Shown: positions 8,886 through 18,674 of the stretch, one piece after another
Layout of the letters: each line of letters starts with the position of its first letter
Numbering within the stretch: the stretch's first letter is position 1
From: Legionella sp. MW5194
GTDB lineage: Bacteria; Pseudomonadota; Gammaproteobacteria; Legionellales; Legionellaceae
DNA length: 64,000 nucleotides
Direction: 5' to 3'
Assembly: GCF_016864235.1 (NCBI RefSeq)
Contig: NZ_CP045732.1
Coordinates: 1,054,001 to 1,118,000 of the forward strand
Made by a program: the position numbers and the translations under genes
The notes under the pieces: model-generated
Databases searched by the model: none
The model's input: only the letters and a program-made list of their open reading frames with translations
Told to the model about the DNA's origin: nothing

Positions 8886-9647
8886 TTACCATGAAACCGC
8901 ATTCGCTTTGCTGAAAAAATCATGTCGCCATTGCCTGGGCGAGGTGCCGGACCAGGCTAAGAAAGCGCGGCTGAAGGCAGCCAGATTCTCATAACCCACG
9001 TCCATTGCAATGCGTTGCAGGCTGTGAGGCGAGGTCGTCATCAGGGTTTGGGCGGCAAGCAGGCGCTGGTCGCGCCAGTATTGTCCCAGTGTTTGTCCCA
9101 TCGCCTGTTTAAAACGACGCTGTAGCTGACTGACGCTCAAATGGCAATATGCCGCTGGCCGGGCGAGCGAAATGGGTTCTCGGTAATGCCGGTCAATCCA
9201 CTGTTTGGCCAGCAGCACCCGTTGATCCAATAAGGGTTTTAAATCCTCATTCAAGGCGGCAAGCAGAGTCTGAACAATGGCTTGCGTGCTGTTGTGTCTT
9301 GTATTTTGAAGAAGGTAATGGTGGATGAATTTTAACAAATGCCCAAGCATGGGATTGATGGTCAAAAACGCAGGTTGTGTTGTGGCTATCCGTGGAGGTT
9401 GTGGCAAATCCATGACTAAAAATAAATTGTCCTCACTGCCGGCAAAACCATGTTGATGCGATGGCGCAATAAAGGCGGCGCGATTTTCTGTTAACAGGCC
9501 GCCGCGGTGATTGATTTCAATTTCCAGACTGCCCTGCAGGGGAAACACGTATTGCGCATAGGCGTGGCTATGACTGTGGGTTTCCTTCGAGTAGTGCCTG
9601 AGCTCAAGCGCAGGGTGGCTCAGGGAGTCGGCGTGCGGAGTCAACAT
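8886..9647 (-). CDS. AraC family transcriptional regulator
   Basis: A 253-residue regulator with an N-terminal cupin-like sensing domain (about residues 10-130, including SHSHAYAQYVFPLQGSLEIE) and a C-terminal double helix-turn-helix of AraC type (about 150-250). The second HTH is clear: IAMDVGYENLAAFSRAFLAW followed by the usual GTSPRQWR. The ligand is unknown. It sits upstream of, and in the same direction as, the EamA exporter, which it probably controls. About 190 bases separate it from prfB, which is divergently transcribed. Confidence 0.9.
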   Translation of the reverse strand: MLTPHADSLSHPALELRHYSKETHSHSHAYAQYVFPLQGSLEIEINHRGGLLTENRAAFIAPSHQHGFAGSEDNLFLVMDLPQPPRIATTQPAFLTINPMLGHLLKFIHHYLLQNTRHNSTQAIVQTLLAALNEDLKPLLDQRVLLAKQWIDRHYREPISLARPAAYCHLSVSQLQRRFKQAMGQTLGQYWRDQRLLAAQTLMTTSPHSLQRIAMDVGYENLAAFSRAFLAWSGTSPRQWRHDFFSKANAVSW

Positions 9648-9840
9648 AGGGTTCGTCTAAAAATTAATCATCCATAGTATAACGCCTGTTCAGACGGAAG
9701 GAATAGCCCCCTCTGCCTCACAGAAAACGAACCTCGCTGTTAATCTGCTAATTTATTGCGCATTTTTTATGGGATTGGCTGGTTAAGAGGCGGCTTTCCC
9801 TGTAAACTAGCGTGTTTGAATTTATTTTACTGGAAAAAGC

Positions 9841-10948
9841 ATGTTAGAAGTGAACCAGATTACTTTTAATTTAAGCGATTTGAATGACCGCATTCAAGCG
9901 CTTCGGGGGTATCTTTGAATTCGATAATAAACGGGAACGGCTTGAGGAAGTAGTTCGCGAACTGGAATCGGCTGATGTCTGGAATAATCCTGAACAAGCC
10001 CAGGCCCTGGGTAAGGAAAGGGCTCAACTGGAAGCCGTGGTTCATCAGCTTCAGGATTTAAGCCAGAGCATGGTGGACTTATCCGAGCTTTTTGACATGG
10101 CCCGCGCCGAAGAGGACGAGGGCACCATCAGCGACATCACCCAGGAACTGGAAAAAGTAGAGAAACAGGTCGCCGATCTGGAGTTTCGCCGCATGTTTTC
10201 GGGCAAAATGGATCATGCCAACGCGTACCTCGACATTCAATCCGGCTCCGGTGGCACGGAAGCGCAGGATTGGGCGGAAATGCTTCTGCGCATGTACCTG
10301 CGCTGGGGCGAGCACCATGGCTTTCAGTGTGAACTGATCGAATGTTCAGCCGGCGATGTGGCCGGTATCAAGAGTGCCACCATCCATTTCAGCGGTGAAT
10401 ACGCCTATGGCTGGCTGCGAACGGAAACTGGCGTGCATCGTCTGGTGCGCAAATCGCCCTTTGATTCGGGCAACCGCCGTCACACCTCTTTTTCGGCTGT
10501 GTTTGTTTCACCGGAAGTGGATGATGACATCGACATTGAAATCAATCCCGCGGATTTACGCATTGACACTTACCGCGCTTCGGGTGCCGGCGGCCAGCAC
10601 GTAAACCGTACCGATTCGGCGGTAAGGATTACCCACGTGCCGACAGGCGTTGTTGTTCAATGCCAGACTGACAGAAGTCAGCACAAAAACAAAGACCATG
10701 CCATGAAGCAGTTACGCGCCAAGCTTTATGAATTGGAAATGCAAAAGAAAAACGCCGAACAGCAGGCTCTGGAGGCGAGTAAATCGGACATAGGCTGGGG
10801 TTCGCAGATTCGATCCTATGTGCTTGATCAGTCGCGCATTAAAGATTTACGCACCGGCGTTGAAACCAGCAATACCCAGGCCGTTTTAGACGGTGATCTG
10901 GATCAGTTTATTCACGCCAGTTTGAAAGCAGGAGTAGGGGCAGCATGA
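9841..10948 (+). CDS. prfB: Peptide chain release factor 2 (programmed +1 frameshift)
   Basis: RF2 recognises UGA and UAA and triggers peptide release. Translation starts at the ATG at 9841, reads 25 codons to an in-frame TGA at 9916-9918, and must skip T9916 to continue at GAA 9917 through 10948, for 368 residues. The mature sequence contains the SPF anticodon-like tripeptide ([11 protein letters not shown]) and the catalytic GGQ loop ([19 protein letters not shown]). The region upstream of the slip begins [19 protein letters not shown], a normal RF2 N-terminus. It overlaps lysS by ATGA, the common prfB-lysS arrangement. The shift lets RF2 level control its own synthesis. Confidence 0.96.
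9904..9919 (+). promoter_or_regulatory. prfB +1 frameshift site
   Basis: The bases read CGGGGGTATCTTTGAA. An internal Shine-Dalgarno-like GGGGG lies three bases upstream of the slippery CTT, which is followed by the TGA stop. Spacing equals that of the classical E. coli site. The first base differs (C for A), and the base after TGA is A instead of the usual C. Confidence 0.93.
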
Positions 10949-12432
10949 CAGAAGAGATTTTAGATGAAAGCGAAGTCTACCAGATTCGCAAACAAAAGCT
11001 TGGCGAGTTGCGTCAACAGGGCTTTAATTTCCCCAATCATTTTCATCGCCAGCATTTGGCCGCAGAGTTATTGAAAGATTACGACGGGTTTGAAAAAGAG
11101 GCATTAGCCGAACAGGCAGTAAAGGTAACCATCGCCGGCCGAATTGTGTTGCGACGCATTATGGGCAAGGCGAGCTTTTTCCATATTCAGGACGTGTCCG
11201 GCCGAATCCAGGTTTATGTTCGTCAAAATGATTTGCCGGAAGTGTATGACCAATTTAAACATTGGGATTTGGGTGACATTGTCGGCGTCAACGGAATATT
11301 GTTTAAAACCAATACAGGTGAACTGACTGTTCATGCCGAGCAGGTTGAACTGCTGACCAAATCCTTACGTCCTTTACCGGATAAATACCACGGGCTGTCC
11401 GATCAGGAAATGAAATACCGCAAACGGTATGTGGACTTGATAGCCAATGAAGAAAGCCGTAAAACCTTCCTCATGCGCACCCGCCTGATTAAAGCCTTGC
11501 GCCAGTTCATGGATAATCATCAGTTTATGGAAGTCGAGACACCGATGATGCACCCCATTCCGGGCGGCGCATTGGCACGTCCTTTCGTCACCCATCACAA
11601 CACCCTGGATATGCAAATGTTTTTGCGCATTGCGCCGGAACTGTACCTTAAGCGGTTGGTGGTGGGTGGTTTTGAGCGCGTGTATGAGATTAACCGCAAT
11701 TTCCGTAATGAAGGCATTTCCACCCGCCATAATCCTGAATTCACCATGATTGAGTTTTATCAGGCCTATGCCGACTACGATGATCTCATGGATTTCACCG
11801 AACAATTGCTGCATTTCCTCTGCGATGAGGTACTGGGCAGTCGTCAGGTAAACTACCAGGACTGGATCATTGATTTTGCCAAACCGTTTGCGCGAATGAC
11901 GGTGAAAGAGGCAGTTTTACACCACCATCCCCACATTCAGGGGGAACAATTGGAGCGTGTGGATTCCTGCCGCGACATCCTGAAACAAAAAGGGCTTGGG
12001 TTTAAACCCACTGACGGGTTAGGTAAACTGCAAATGATTCTTTTCGAAGAAACGGTTGAGCATTTACTTATTCAGCCGACCTTCATTACCGGTTACCCAA
12101 CCGAGGTGTCACCGTTGGCCAGGCGCAACAACAGCAATTCGGAAGTCACCGATCGTTTCGAATTCTTTATTGCCGGACGCGAAATTGCCAATGGTTTCTC
12201 AGAATTAAACGACGCGGAAGATCAGGCAGAACGCTTCCACAGGCAGGTGGCCGAAAAAGAGGCTGGCGATCTGGAAGCCATGCATTTTGACAGTGATTAC
12301 ATTGAGGCGTTGGAGTATGGTATGCCGCCGACTGCCGGAGAAGGGATTGGGGTGGACAGGCTGGTCATGCTGTTTACCAATTCACAGTCCATCCGCGATG
12401 TGATTCTATTCCCCCACTTACGTCAATTATAA
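10945..12432 (+). CDS. lysS: Lysyl-tRNA synthetase, class II
   Basis: LysS charges tRNA-Lys. The 495-residue protein has an N-terminal OB-fold anticodon-binding domain (about residues 55-150, including [20 protein letters not shown]) and a class II catalytic core. Motif 2 is [19 protein letters not shown] and motif 3 is [16 protein letters not shown] near the C-terminus. Length is standard. It begins inside the prfB stop (ATGA), so the two are translated together. A hairpin between it and the next convergent gene probably serves mainly the minus-strand gene. Confidence 0.97.
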   Translation: MTEEILDESEVYQIRKQKLGELRQQGFNFPNHFHRQHLAAELLKDYDGFEKEALAEQAVKVTIAGRIVLRRIMGKASFFHIQDVSGRIQVYVRQNDLPEVYDQFKHWDLGDIVGVNGILFKTNTGELTVHAEQVELLTKSLRPLPDKYHGLSDQEMKYRKRYVDLIANEESRKTFLMRTRLIKALRQFMDNHQFMEVETPMMHPIPGGALARPFVTHHNTLDMQMFLRIAPELYLKRLVVGGFERVYEINRNFRNEGISTRHNPEFTMIEFYQAYADYDDLMDFTEQLLHFLCDEVLGSRQVNYQDWIIDFAKPFARMTVKEAVLHHHPHIQGEQLERVDSCRDILKQKGLGFKPTDGLGKLQMILFEETVEHLLIQPTFITGYPTEVSPLARRNNSNSEVTDRFEFFIAGREIANGFSELNDAEDQAERFHRQVAEKEAGDLEAMHFDSDYIEALEYGMPPTAGEGIGVDRLVMLFTNSQSIRDVILFPHLRQL

Positions 12433-12465
12433 AAAAAGCCCTCTCCGTGCATCGTGGTGAGGGCT
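12431..12465 (-). terminator. Rho-independent terminator (minus strand)
   Basis: A stem AGCCCTC/GAGGGCT (12437-12443 with 12459-12465) is followed on the minus strand by a run of seven T (12431-12437). It fits the end of the exported-protein gene at 12475. On the plus strand the T-run is too short for strong lysS termination. Confidence 0.75.
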
Positions 12466-12474
12466 TAACCTGTG

Positions 12475-12903
12475 TTACTGCACAGTAATATTCAGTAAAT
12501 CGTTTCGGCTGGGTTGCGAGCATAAAAATTGACTCGGCACATTGCCGCCGCCCGCCACCGTTTTACAGATTTCAGGGCCATTGTGCACGCCGTTTGCAAA
12601 ATTGGAATTAAACACCAGATTTAAAAAACAGCTTTGCCCATGGGCAAGGACAAACGGATTCTGGCAGGCATTAGGGCCTGCGGTGATCTGCTGAACACCA
12701 GTGAGCGGAACCACGGTTAGTTCGCGGGTAATCAGGGTATTGTTGGTGACCAGGTATTGGGCTCCCACGATATCCCCTGGCGCAATCAATGCAGGTGGTC
12801 TTACTGTGTTGACAATACTGAATTTGGGCTGCGTCCCGGCATTGCCTAACGCAGAAAGCAGAATGAGTCCGAAGCCGAAAATGCCAGGTATCCTTTTTTT
12901 CAT
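12475..12903 (-). CDS. Small exported protein of unknown function
   Basis: I chose the ATG at 12903, preceded by AAGGGA; a longer frame begins upstream without a ribosome site. The 142-residue product has a Sec signal peptide (MKKRIPGIFGFGLILLSALG, likely cut near AGNAG/AGT). The mature part is Pro/Asn/Thr-rich with a beta-sandwich look and contains four Cys, two in a NACQNPF...GQSCFLNLVF pairing that could form disulfides. No named domain is recognised. Related signal-peptide proteins with this NACQ-GQSC pattern occur in Legionella, to my recollection. It is likely periplasmic or secreted by type II secretion. Confidence 0.7.
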   Translation of the reverse strand: MKKRIPGIFGFGLILLSALGNAGTQPKFSIVNTVRPPALIAPGDIVGAQYLVTNNTLITRELTVVPLTGVQQITAGPNACQNPFVLAHGQSCFLNLVFNSNFANGVHNGPEICKTVAGGGNVPSQFLCSQPSRNDLLNITVQ

Positions 12904-13104
12904 GACCGTGTCCCTTAGAAAAATGTTAAGCGGTGAGGAGTCTCCCATTGGGTGCCTCCTGTGTCGAATCTTATAATTTCACTCCTTTTAAGCAAAAGCA
13001 ACTGCCAACCGTTGCGCGGTTGTCCTGAATTAATCCCCAGAAGCCGCTGCCTTTAAGCAGGTGTCGATGGTAACCCGGTAAGCCGGAAAAACGTTACGCG
13101 GTAG

Positions 13105-13608
13105 TCAATGCCCCTGGCGCTCAGACAGCGCGTGGCAATTTTTATATTTTTTCTGACTGCCGCAGGGACAGGGTGCATTGCGGGAAATGGTGCGTTTATG
13201 CTGAGGTTTCGCATAAAGCGGTTTATGAGCCGCTGTGTAAAGCCATTGTCCCTCCAGGCGCATGAATTCACTGCGTTCATGAATGGCCTGTAATTTGCTG
13301 CCATCCCGAAGGCTAGCTAAAAATTCAACATAGCCCCGATCCGGATTGTCGGAGTCGAGCGTGCAGTTGACCACTTGCAGGCCAAGCCAATGGACTTTAG
13401 CGGCCCACTGCGACACCTCGTGTTCATTAAAGCCAAGCAAGGGCTCACCTTTCATGGTGTTTTTAATGTAAGTCATGTTGGCTTGTGTATACGCCGTGTA
13501 GCGTGAGCGCATCAGGGCTTCAGGGGTAGGCGGGCGCTGCAATTGCTCAAGGTATAACCCGCAACATTGCTCGTAGTCTTTCAGTGAGCCGCAAGGACAA
13601 TCAGCCAT
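13105..13608 (-). CDS. YchJ-family protein with SEC-C motifs
   Basis: A 167-residue protein with a zinc-binding SEC-C type Cys cluster at each end: CPCGSLKDYEQCC near the N-terminus and CPCGSQKKYKNCH near the C-terminus. Between them is the NTF2-like YchJ core (ALMRSRYTAYTQANMTYI, then WLGLQVV, YVEFLASLRDG). This is the UPF0225/YchJ family, whose function is not settled. Length fits the family. It stands alone on the minus strand. Confidence 0.9.
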   Translation of the reverse strand: MADCPCGSLKDYEQCCGLYLEQLQRPPTPEALMRSRYTAYTQANMTYIKNTMKGEPLLGFNEHEVSQWAAKVHWLGLQVVNCTLDSDNPDRGYVEFLASLRDGSKLQAIHERSEFMRLEGQWLYTAAHKPLYAKPQHKRTISRNAPCPCGSQKKYKNCHALSERQGH

Positions 13609-13733
13609 TCATTCCTCCCGCAATAGTACTTTGATGCCAATAATATCATGAGTATAATCAAGACGTTCATATAAAATGCCAGGAGGTTAAGTGCTCCCCG
13701 GCGTGTTGTCCATTTGTAAAGGAATAACCAACC

Positions 13734-14462
13734 ATGATTACACTGTATCAGTTCCCCTGCCATTGGGGTTTGCCCAATGCCAGCCCCTTTTGTTTAAAGC
13801 TTGAGACCTACCTGCGCATGATTGAAATGCCTTATGAAATCCGTTTTGTCATGGATCCGCGCAAGAGTCCAAAAGGAAAGCTGCCCTGCCTTAAGATTGA
13901 AGGTGATCTGCTTCCTGACAGCGAACTGATCATTGACCACCTGAAGGAAAAATACGGCGATGTACTCGATGGCCGGCTCCGTGATGATCAACGTGCCTTA
14001 ATCACCCTGCTGGACAATGCCTTTACTGAACGCGTGTACTGGTTCATGCTGTATTACCGTTGGCAGCAGGACGCGGGCTGGGCTTTTGTAAAAGAGGGCT
14101 TTTTTGGCAAACTTCCATGGATTGCCAGGCAATTTGTCCCCAACAGTGTCAGGAAAGCCACCCTTCATGCGCTCCATCAGCAGGGGACTGGTCGCCACAA
14201 ACCGGAAGAGGTGTTTAAACTCGCCACAAAAACCCTGGATGCCATTGCCATAACCCTGGGTGACAAAAAATACTTCCTCGGTGACGAGATTACCAGTATT
14301 GATGCAACCGCTTTTGCTTTCCTGGTCAATATGGTCTGGGTCCCCTACGAGGATCCCTTAAAATCCTATCTGCAAAAATACAGCAATATTTTGAATTATT
14401 GTGAACGAATTTGGAACATTTTTTACCCTGAAATTGAGAGACCATTCCCGTTGGTGAAATGA
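13734..14462 (+). CDS. Glutathione S-transferase family protein, metaxin/FAXC-like
   Basis: A 242-residue protein with an N-terminal thioredoxin-like domain (MITLYQFPCHWGLPNASPF, then RKSPKGKLPCLKI with the cis-Pro region, and DSELIIDHLKEKYG) and a C-terminal all-helical domain (about residues 95-240). The N-terminal W-G-L-P-N-x-S-P-F motif marks the metaxin/Tom37/FAXC-like branch rather than classical GSTs. The physiological substrate is unknown. It is monocistronic; a small unrelated gene follows 95 bases later. Confidence 0.85.
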   Translation: MITLYQFPCHWGLPNASPFCLKLETYLRMIEMPYEIRFVMDPRKSPKGKLPCLKIEGDLLPDSELIIDHLKEKYGDVLDGRLRDDQRALITLLDNAFTERVYWFMLYYRWQQDAGWAFVKEGFFGKLPWIARQFVPNSVRKATLHALHQQGTGRHKPEEVFKLATKTLDAIAITLGDKKYFLGDEITSIDATAFAFLVNMVWVPYEDPLKSYLQKYSNILNYCERIWNIFYPEIERPFPLVK

Positions 14463-14557
14463 TTGTCTTTTTCCTGAATCGTAGCCAGGATATTTACTTT
14501 GCAAGCGTATTTTATTTTGTTAAGATTTATTTGCATAAATAACAACAGAGGTAGAAA

Positions 14558-14779
14558 ATGCCTATTATTAGTGGGAATCGTTTCCAGAAAAAAGAAAAAA
14601 TCAAGGCTGAAATCAGCAGTGAAACTTTCGAGAAAATCAATGCTTATTGCGCCTGGGCAAATATTGATGACATTGGTTTTTTCATTGAAGAAGCAGCCGG
14701 TTTCGTTTTCAACAAAGACCGTGAGTGGAAAAAATTAAAAAAACAAGCCAAAAAACGCTCTGAAACGACTTCAGCCTGA
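14558..14779 (+). CDS. Small protein of unknown function (possible DNA-binding)
   Basis: A 73-residue protein with basic ends and a central helical segment (IKAEISSETFEKINAYCAWA, then IDDIGFFIEEAAGFVF). An internal strand followed by two helices recalls ribbon-helix-helix proteins, but no family can be named. The ATG has a nearby AGAGG ribosome site, and a good terminator follows directly, so it is probably a real stand-alone gene. Confidence 0.65.
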   Translation: MPIISGNRFQKKEKIKAEISSETFEKINAYCAWANIDDIGFFIEEAAGFVFNKDREWKKLKKQAKKRSETTSA

Positions 14780-14782
14780 TTT

Positions 14783-14813
14783 AAAAGAGCGGCACGTCAA
14801 GTGCCGTTCTTTT
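14783..14813 (+). terminator. Rho-independent terminator
   Basis: The stem GAGCGGCAC/GTGCCGTTC (one G-T pair) closes a GTCAA loop and is extended by AAAA/TTTT. It lies four bases after the stop of the 73-residue gene and points in its direction. Confidence 0.85.
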
Positions 14814-14944
14814 AACTGCATTATTTGCCATCCTTGCCTTAAATTAAGCCTATACTATTGAAGATATCTTCAATAGCCATTTTCGCTGCAATTGTTTTCA
14901 CCTCAAGCAATGAAATTGTGGATTATTTTTCCCAGGGAGGGAGT

Positions 14945-16432
14945 ATGAAGCATACACCGTTATGGAAAGTAATCAGTGCCAAAACCCGGTATTATCCTGA
15001 ACTGACTCAATCGATTGATGTCGATGTGGCCATTATTGGCGGCGGAATAACCGGGGTGACTGCGGCCATGGAGCTGATCAACAGCAAAAAAACTGTTGCC
15101 CTTATTGAGGCGCACCAATTGGGGGGCATGACAACCAGCCATTCGACAGGCAATCTGTATGTGCCGGTACAGCCGTTGTTTCAATCCATCGTCACTCGCT
15201 TTGACGAAAAAACAGCCTCACATGTCGCGCAGGCGCGGCAGATGGCCATTGATTACATTGAAAAAAACAGCCAGAGCGGCATTGAGTGCCAATTTGCCCG
15301 CCGCCCTTGGTTTACTTATTTTGATAATAAAGCCAATGAAGACGCTTTCGTCCAGGAAATTGAAACGATAAAGAAACTGGGTGTCGGCATTGAATACACG
15401 AACCAGCTCCCGTTTAATCTGCAATTCCATCAAGCGGCGGTGATCCCTAATCAGGCGCGCTTTAATCCCTGGCTCTATGTGTTGTCTATGGCCGAACGTC
15501 TGGCGGCGAAAGGGTGTTTAATCCATGAACGAACACGTGCCTTGGCCATTGAGGAAAAGGGAGGGTGTATCGTGCACACGGACAAGGCAAAAATCCGATG
15601 TGCTCAGGTGTTCATGGCGACTCATACGCCGATTAATATCAACGCGGTGCAAACCTTCACCGCGCCTTATCGCAGTTATGTCATTGGCGCACCGATGAAA
15701 GAAGCCCCGGATGCCCAGATAAAGCAATTTGATGCCCCGCATTACAGCATCAGTACCCATGCTCTGCACAACCCTTATCCGGAAATGGTGCTGGTTGCCG
15801 GTAACCATCATAAAACCGGGCAGGAAAATTCAGCCACAAGCCGATACCACACGCTGAGAACTTTTCTACACGAGGAACTGGCGGTGGCTGAGGTTGCGCA
15901 TTATTGGTCGGCACAGCATTTTCAATCGGCCGATCACATCCCCTACATCGGCCTTGCCAGCCGGCATCACAAGCAGGTGTATATGGCAACCGGGTATTTT
16001 GCAGATGGCTTGGTGTATGGCACACTGGCGGGATTACTGATTGCTGATTTAATCAGTACCGGGCAGAACAAGATCAATTGTTTTGAGTCCACGCGGACTA
16101 AATGGCTCGCCTCCTTTGGCTTTTGGCTTAAGGAGAACGTGAATGTTTTTGGACAATATTTAAGCGATTTGCCCCAAATTGCCGCCAAAGGCTATGCTGA
16201 GGTCGGTCAGGGAGAAGGTAAAATTTTAGAGTTTGACCGCGAGAAATGGGCGGTATCGCGGGATGATCAGGATCAGGTGCATGTGGTGTCGGCCGTATGC
16301 ACCCACATGAAATGCGTGGTGCATTGGAATGACGCGGAAAAAACCTGGGATTGCCCTTGCCACGGCAGCCGGTTTTCGCCGCAGGGTGACGTGCTCGAAG
16401 GGCCGGCTACCAGAAACCTGCGGCCTAAATAA
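14945..16432 (+). CDS. FAD-dependent oxidoreductase with C-terminal Rieske domain
   Basis: I chose the ATG at 14945 (495 residues) because AGGGAGGGAG precedes it; an in-frame TTG at 14858 has no ribosome site. The N-terminus carries the FAD-binding Rossmann motif DVAIIGGGITGVTAAMEL (GGGITG at 32-37) of the DAO/GlpD family. The C-terminus is a Rieske 2Fe-2S domain with CTH at 452-454 and CPCH at 470-473. This DAO-Rieske fusion is known from amine or amino-acid oxidoreductase-like proteins, but the substrate is unknown. It heads a five-gene operon running to 19159, with a 16-base gap to the next gene. Confidence 0.9.
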   Translation: MKHTPLWKVISAKTRYYPELTQSIDVDVAIIGGGITGVTAAMELINSKKTVALIEAHQLGGMTTSHSTGNLYVPVQPLFQSIVTRFDEKTASHVAQARQMAIDYIEKNSQSGIECQFARRPWFTYFDNKANEDAFVQEIETIKKLGVGIEYTNQLPFNLQFHQAAVIPNQARFNPWLYVLSMAERLAAKGCLIHERTRALAIEEKGGCIVHTDKAKIRCAQVFMATHTPININAVQTFTAPYRSYVIGAPMKEAPDAQIKQFDAPHYSISTHALHNPYPEMVLVAGNHHKTGQENSATSRYHTLRTFLHEELAVAEVAHYWSAQHFQSADHIPYIGLASRHHKQVYMATGYFADGLVYGTLAGLLIADLISTGQNKINCFESTRTKWLASFGFWLKENVNVFGQYLSDLPQIAAKGYAEVGQGEGKILEFDREKWAVSRDDQDQVHVVSAVCTHMKCVVHWNDAEKTWDCPCHGSRFSPQGDVLEGPATRNLRPK

Positions 16433-16450
16433 TAACAAGGAGGTATAATC

Positions 16451-16795
16451 ATGCTGGTTTTAGCCATTATTGTGTTTGTGTTGGCCGCGCTGTTAGGCCT
16501 CTATCTTGCGAGCTTCATTTTAACCAATAAGAACACACCCAAAGGTGTGGCGCTGATTCATGGCGGTTTTGCCTTGTTAGGTGTTCTACTCCTTATTGGG
16601 TATTCGCTGATGTATGATACACCCGTCTGGGCGCTGGTGTTCTTTGTGCTGGCGGCCATGGGTGGTGCGTTCATGTTTTATCTTGATTTGACCGGTAAAA
16701 CGATAGCCAAGGTCCTGCCGTTAGGGCATGGACTTATAGCTGCCATTGGCTTGGTGCTGTTAATCCTTTATGTTTATCAGGGCCATTCATCATGA
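16451..16795 (+). CDS. Small integral membrane protein
   Basis: A 114-residue protein that is almost all hydrophobic, with four predicted membrane helices (about residues 2-22, 36-53, 58-78 and 88-110). GGAGG at 16440-16444 precedes its ATG. No charged active-site residues stand out and I do not recognise the family. It overlaps the next gene by ATGA, so it is co-translated in the FAD/Rieske operon. It may be a membrane partner of the oxidoreductase, which is inference. Confidence 0.75.
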   Translation: MLVLAIIVFVLAALLGLYLASFILTNKNTPKGVALIHGGFALLGVLLLIGYSLMYDTPVWALVFFVLAAMGGAFMFYLDLTGKTIAKVLPLGHGLIAAIGLVLLILYVYQGHSS

Positions 16796-17388
16796 AACCA
16801 AAAAAACGCTACCTTTCCTGGTCGGCCATTTTTGCCGGCGCCGTGGTTGGGGTGGGGCTTAATTTCCTGCTCAATCTCCTGTCGCTCGGAGTAGGACTCA
16901 GCAGTTTTTCGATCGACAGCGAAGGCAATACCTTTTTTTCCTTTTCAGGCTTCCTGTGTTTTTGCCTGGCGGCCATTTTAGCCATGTTTTCGACCGGCTG
17001 GGTAGCTGGAAAATTAACGCCGGTGGTGGTCAAGGCCCGGGCCTTTGGTTTATTAATCGGGTTTATCGCCTGGTCAATGCTGCTCATCATGACGATTATT
17101 TTAATCACCAACATGATTCAGTACGCGGCATTTCATTCCAATTTTACTTCGAATCTTGTGGCTATCAAATTAACCAATGATGCACCCATGCTGACGGAAA
17201 CCGTGGCTGATACCAGGAAAAAATCGCCGCTTCACATCAACATCGAGACGCGCAAGAAGGTGCTGACCTTAAATGCCTTTCTAACCTTTGTCCTGTTTTT
17301 TATTGGTGCCCTCAGTGGTTGTGCGGGAGGATTTGTAGGCTATACGCGGTCGCCAAAAACCAACAGCGCGATCGGGGATAGTCCATGA
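16792..17388 (+). CDS. Integral membrane protein of unknown function
   Basis: A 198-residue protein with about four membrane helices: residues 12-36, 48-66, 78-106 and 161-183. The segment between the third and fourth is hydrophilic and exposed. The N-terminus KKRYLSWSAIFAGAVVGVGL and the repeated Gly/Ala helices resemble small YrzE/TIGR04086-type membrane proteins, though this is a loose likeness. It overlaps both neighbours by ATGA, which places it firmly in the operon. Confidence 0.75.
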   Translation: MKPKKRYLSWSAIFAGAVVGVGLNFLLNLLSLGVGLSSFSIDSEGNTFFSFSGFLCFCLAAILAMFSTGWVAGKLTPVVVKARAFGLLIGFIAWSMLLIMTIILITNMIQYAAFHSNFTSNLVAIKLTNDAPMLTETVADTRKKSPLHINIETRKKVLTLNAFLTFVLFFIGALSGCAGGFVGYTRSPKTNSAIGDSP

Positions 17389-18674
17389 AAATCATGATCC
17401 TGGGCGCCACCGGTTTTCTTGGCGAACACGTGACGAAACGATTGCTGGACAGTGACCATGAGGTTCTTTGTGCCGTTCATCATCCTCACGAGGTTCATAA
17501 CCAATTCCCGAAAGCGGAGGTGATTGCCTGCAATTTTTTAGAGGACACTGCCCCGGCAATCTGGTTGCCGAGGCTTGAAGGCGTGGACGTGATCATTAAC
17601 TGCGTCGGCATTTTTTATCATTTCAACAAGGCCGTGATTTGGACCCTGCATTACCTGGCTCCTAAAGCCCTTTACACCGCAGCAGAAAAGCAACAGGTAA
17701 AAAAGATCATCCATGTGTCAGCGCTCGGCATTGAACGGTATGACACAGAATATGCCAGAAGCAAGCTGGCTGCAGAAGAATGGTTAAAAACCTCGACTAT
17801 CCCCGCCTGCGTGCTTCGACCGTCGTTTATTTATGGTCAGGGCGCCCGTGGCGGTATTGCCTTGATGGCCAGCCTCGCGTCCTTGCCTTTTATTCCTTTA
17901 CCTGGCCATGGTGACCAGTATTTACAACCCATCCACATCGATGATTTGAGTGAGGCCATCCATCAGTTGGTGGATAAACCCTTATCGCGGTTTGAAATGT
18001 TAACGGCTGTGAGCAGTCAGGAAATCAGCATCAGGCAGTTGTTGCTGAGCCTGCGATGCTGGTTAAAGCTTAAGCCCACGTTCATGGTGCCGCTGCCGCT
18101 TTGGCTGTTAAACATCGCCGCGTGGTTTGGCAATTTCATCTCGGGTTCGCGCATTAACAGTGCAGCGCTTAAGATGCTTGAAAAAGGGAATACCGCCAGC
18201 CGGGATGAAGCCCTTCATTTTGAACAGACAACCGGCGTTAAACCCAGACCGTTTGAAGACGGGTTGCGGCAAACCCCGGGTACCAAAGGCGATCGCCTGA
18301 CCGCCCAGTTTCTGGTGTTGACGCCATTGCTCCGCCTAAGCCTGGCGTTCATGTGGATTGCCAGTGCGCTGACCAGCTTTTTTTACGGTAAGGACCATTC
18401 CTACACGTTGTTATCAGACATTGGCATCTCTTCAGCATGGCAATCCGGCTTACTCCATGGTGCAGCCACCCTGAATGCCATCATTGGTATGGCGCTGCTT
18501 TTGCACATCAAAACCCGTTTATTTTGTTGGGTGCAAATGGCGGTTATTTTGACTTATACCGTTATCATTTCCATCGCACTGCCTTATTTGTGGTTGGAAC
18601 CGTTTGGCCCGGTAGTAAAAAACATACCCATTCTGGTGGGCATTATAATGTTGTGCGTTTTGGAGAGGGATTAA
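17385..18674 (+). CDS. NAD(P)-binding SDR protein fused to a DoxX-like membrane domain
   Basis: A 429-residue fusion. Residues 1 to about 300 form an atypical SDR/NmrA-like epimerase domain with the dinucleotide motif MKIMILGATGFLGEHV, an HVSALGIERYDTEYARSK stretch and CVLRPSFIYG. The last 125 residues contain four membrane helices of DoxX-like type. Such SDR-DoxX fusions occur in many proteobacteria, usually with the DUF2269-type gene found next here. The substrate is unknown. It overlaps the upstream gene by ATGA and the downstream gene by one base. Confidence 0.85.
   Translation: MKIMILGATGFLGEHVTKRLLDSDHEVLCAVHHPHEVHNQFPKAEVIACNFLEDTAPAIWLPRLEGVDVIINCVGIFYHFNKAVIWTLHYLAPKALYTAAEKQQVKKIIHVSALGIERYDTEYARSKLAAEEWLKTSTIPACVLRPSFIYGQGARGGIALMASLASLPFIPLPGHGDQYLQPIHIDDLSEAIHQLVDKPLSRFEMLTAVSSQEISIRQLLLSLRCWLKLKPTFMVPLPLWLLNIAAWFGNFISGSRINSAALKMLEKGNTASRDEALHFEQTTGVKPRPFEDGLRQTPGTKGDRLTAQFLVLTPLLRLSLAFMWIASALTSFFYGKDHSYTLLSDIGISSAWQSGLLHGAATLNAIIGMALLLHIKTRLFCWVQMAVILTYTVIISIALPYLWLEPFGPVVKNIPILVGIIMLCVLERD

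Noticed and set aside
18437-18673. Extension of the DUF2269 gene upstream
   Set aside because: Lies in another frame of the SDR-DoxX gene and lacks family similarity; the ATG at 18674 is better.
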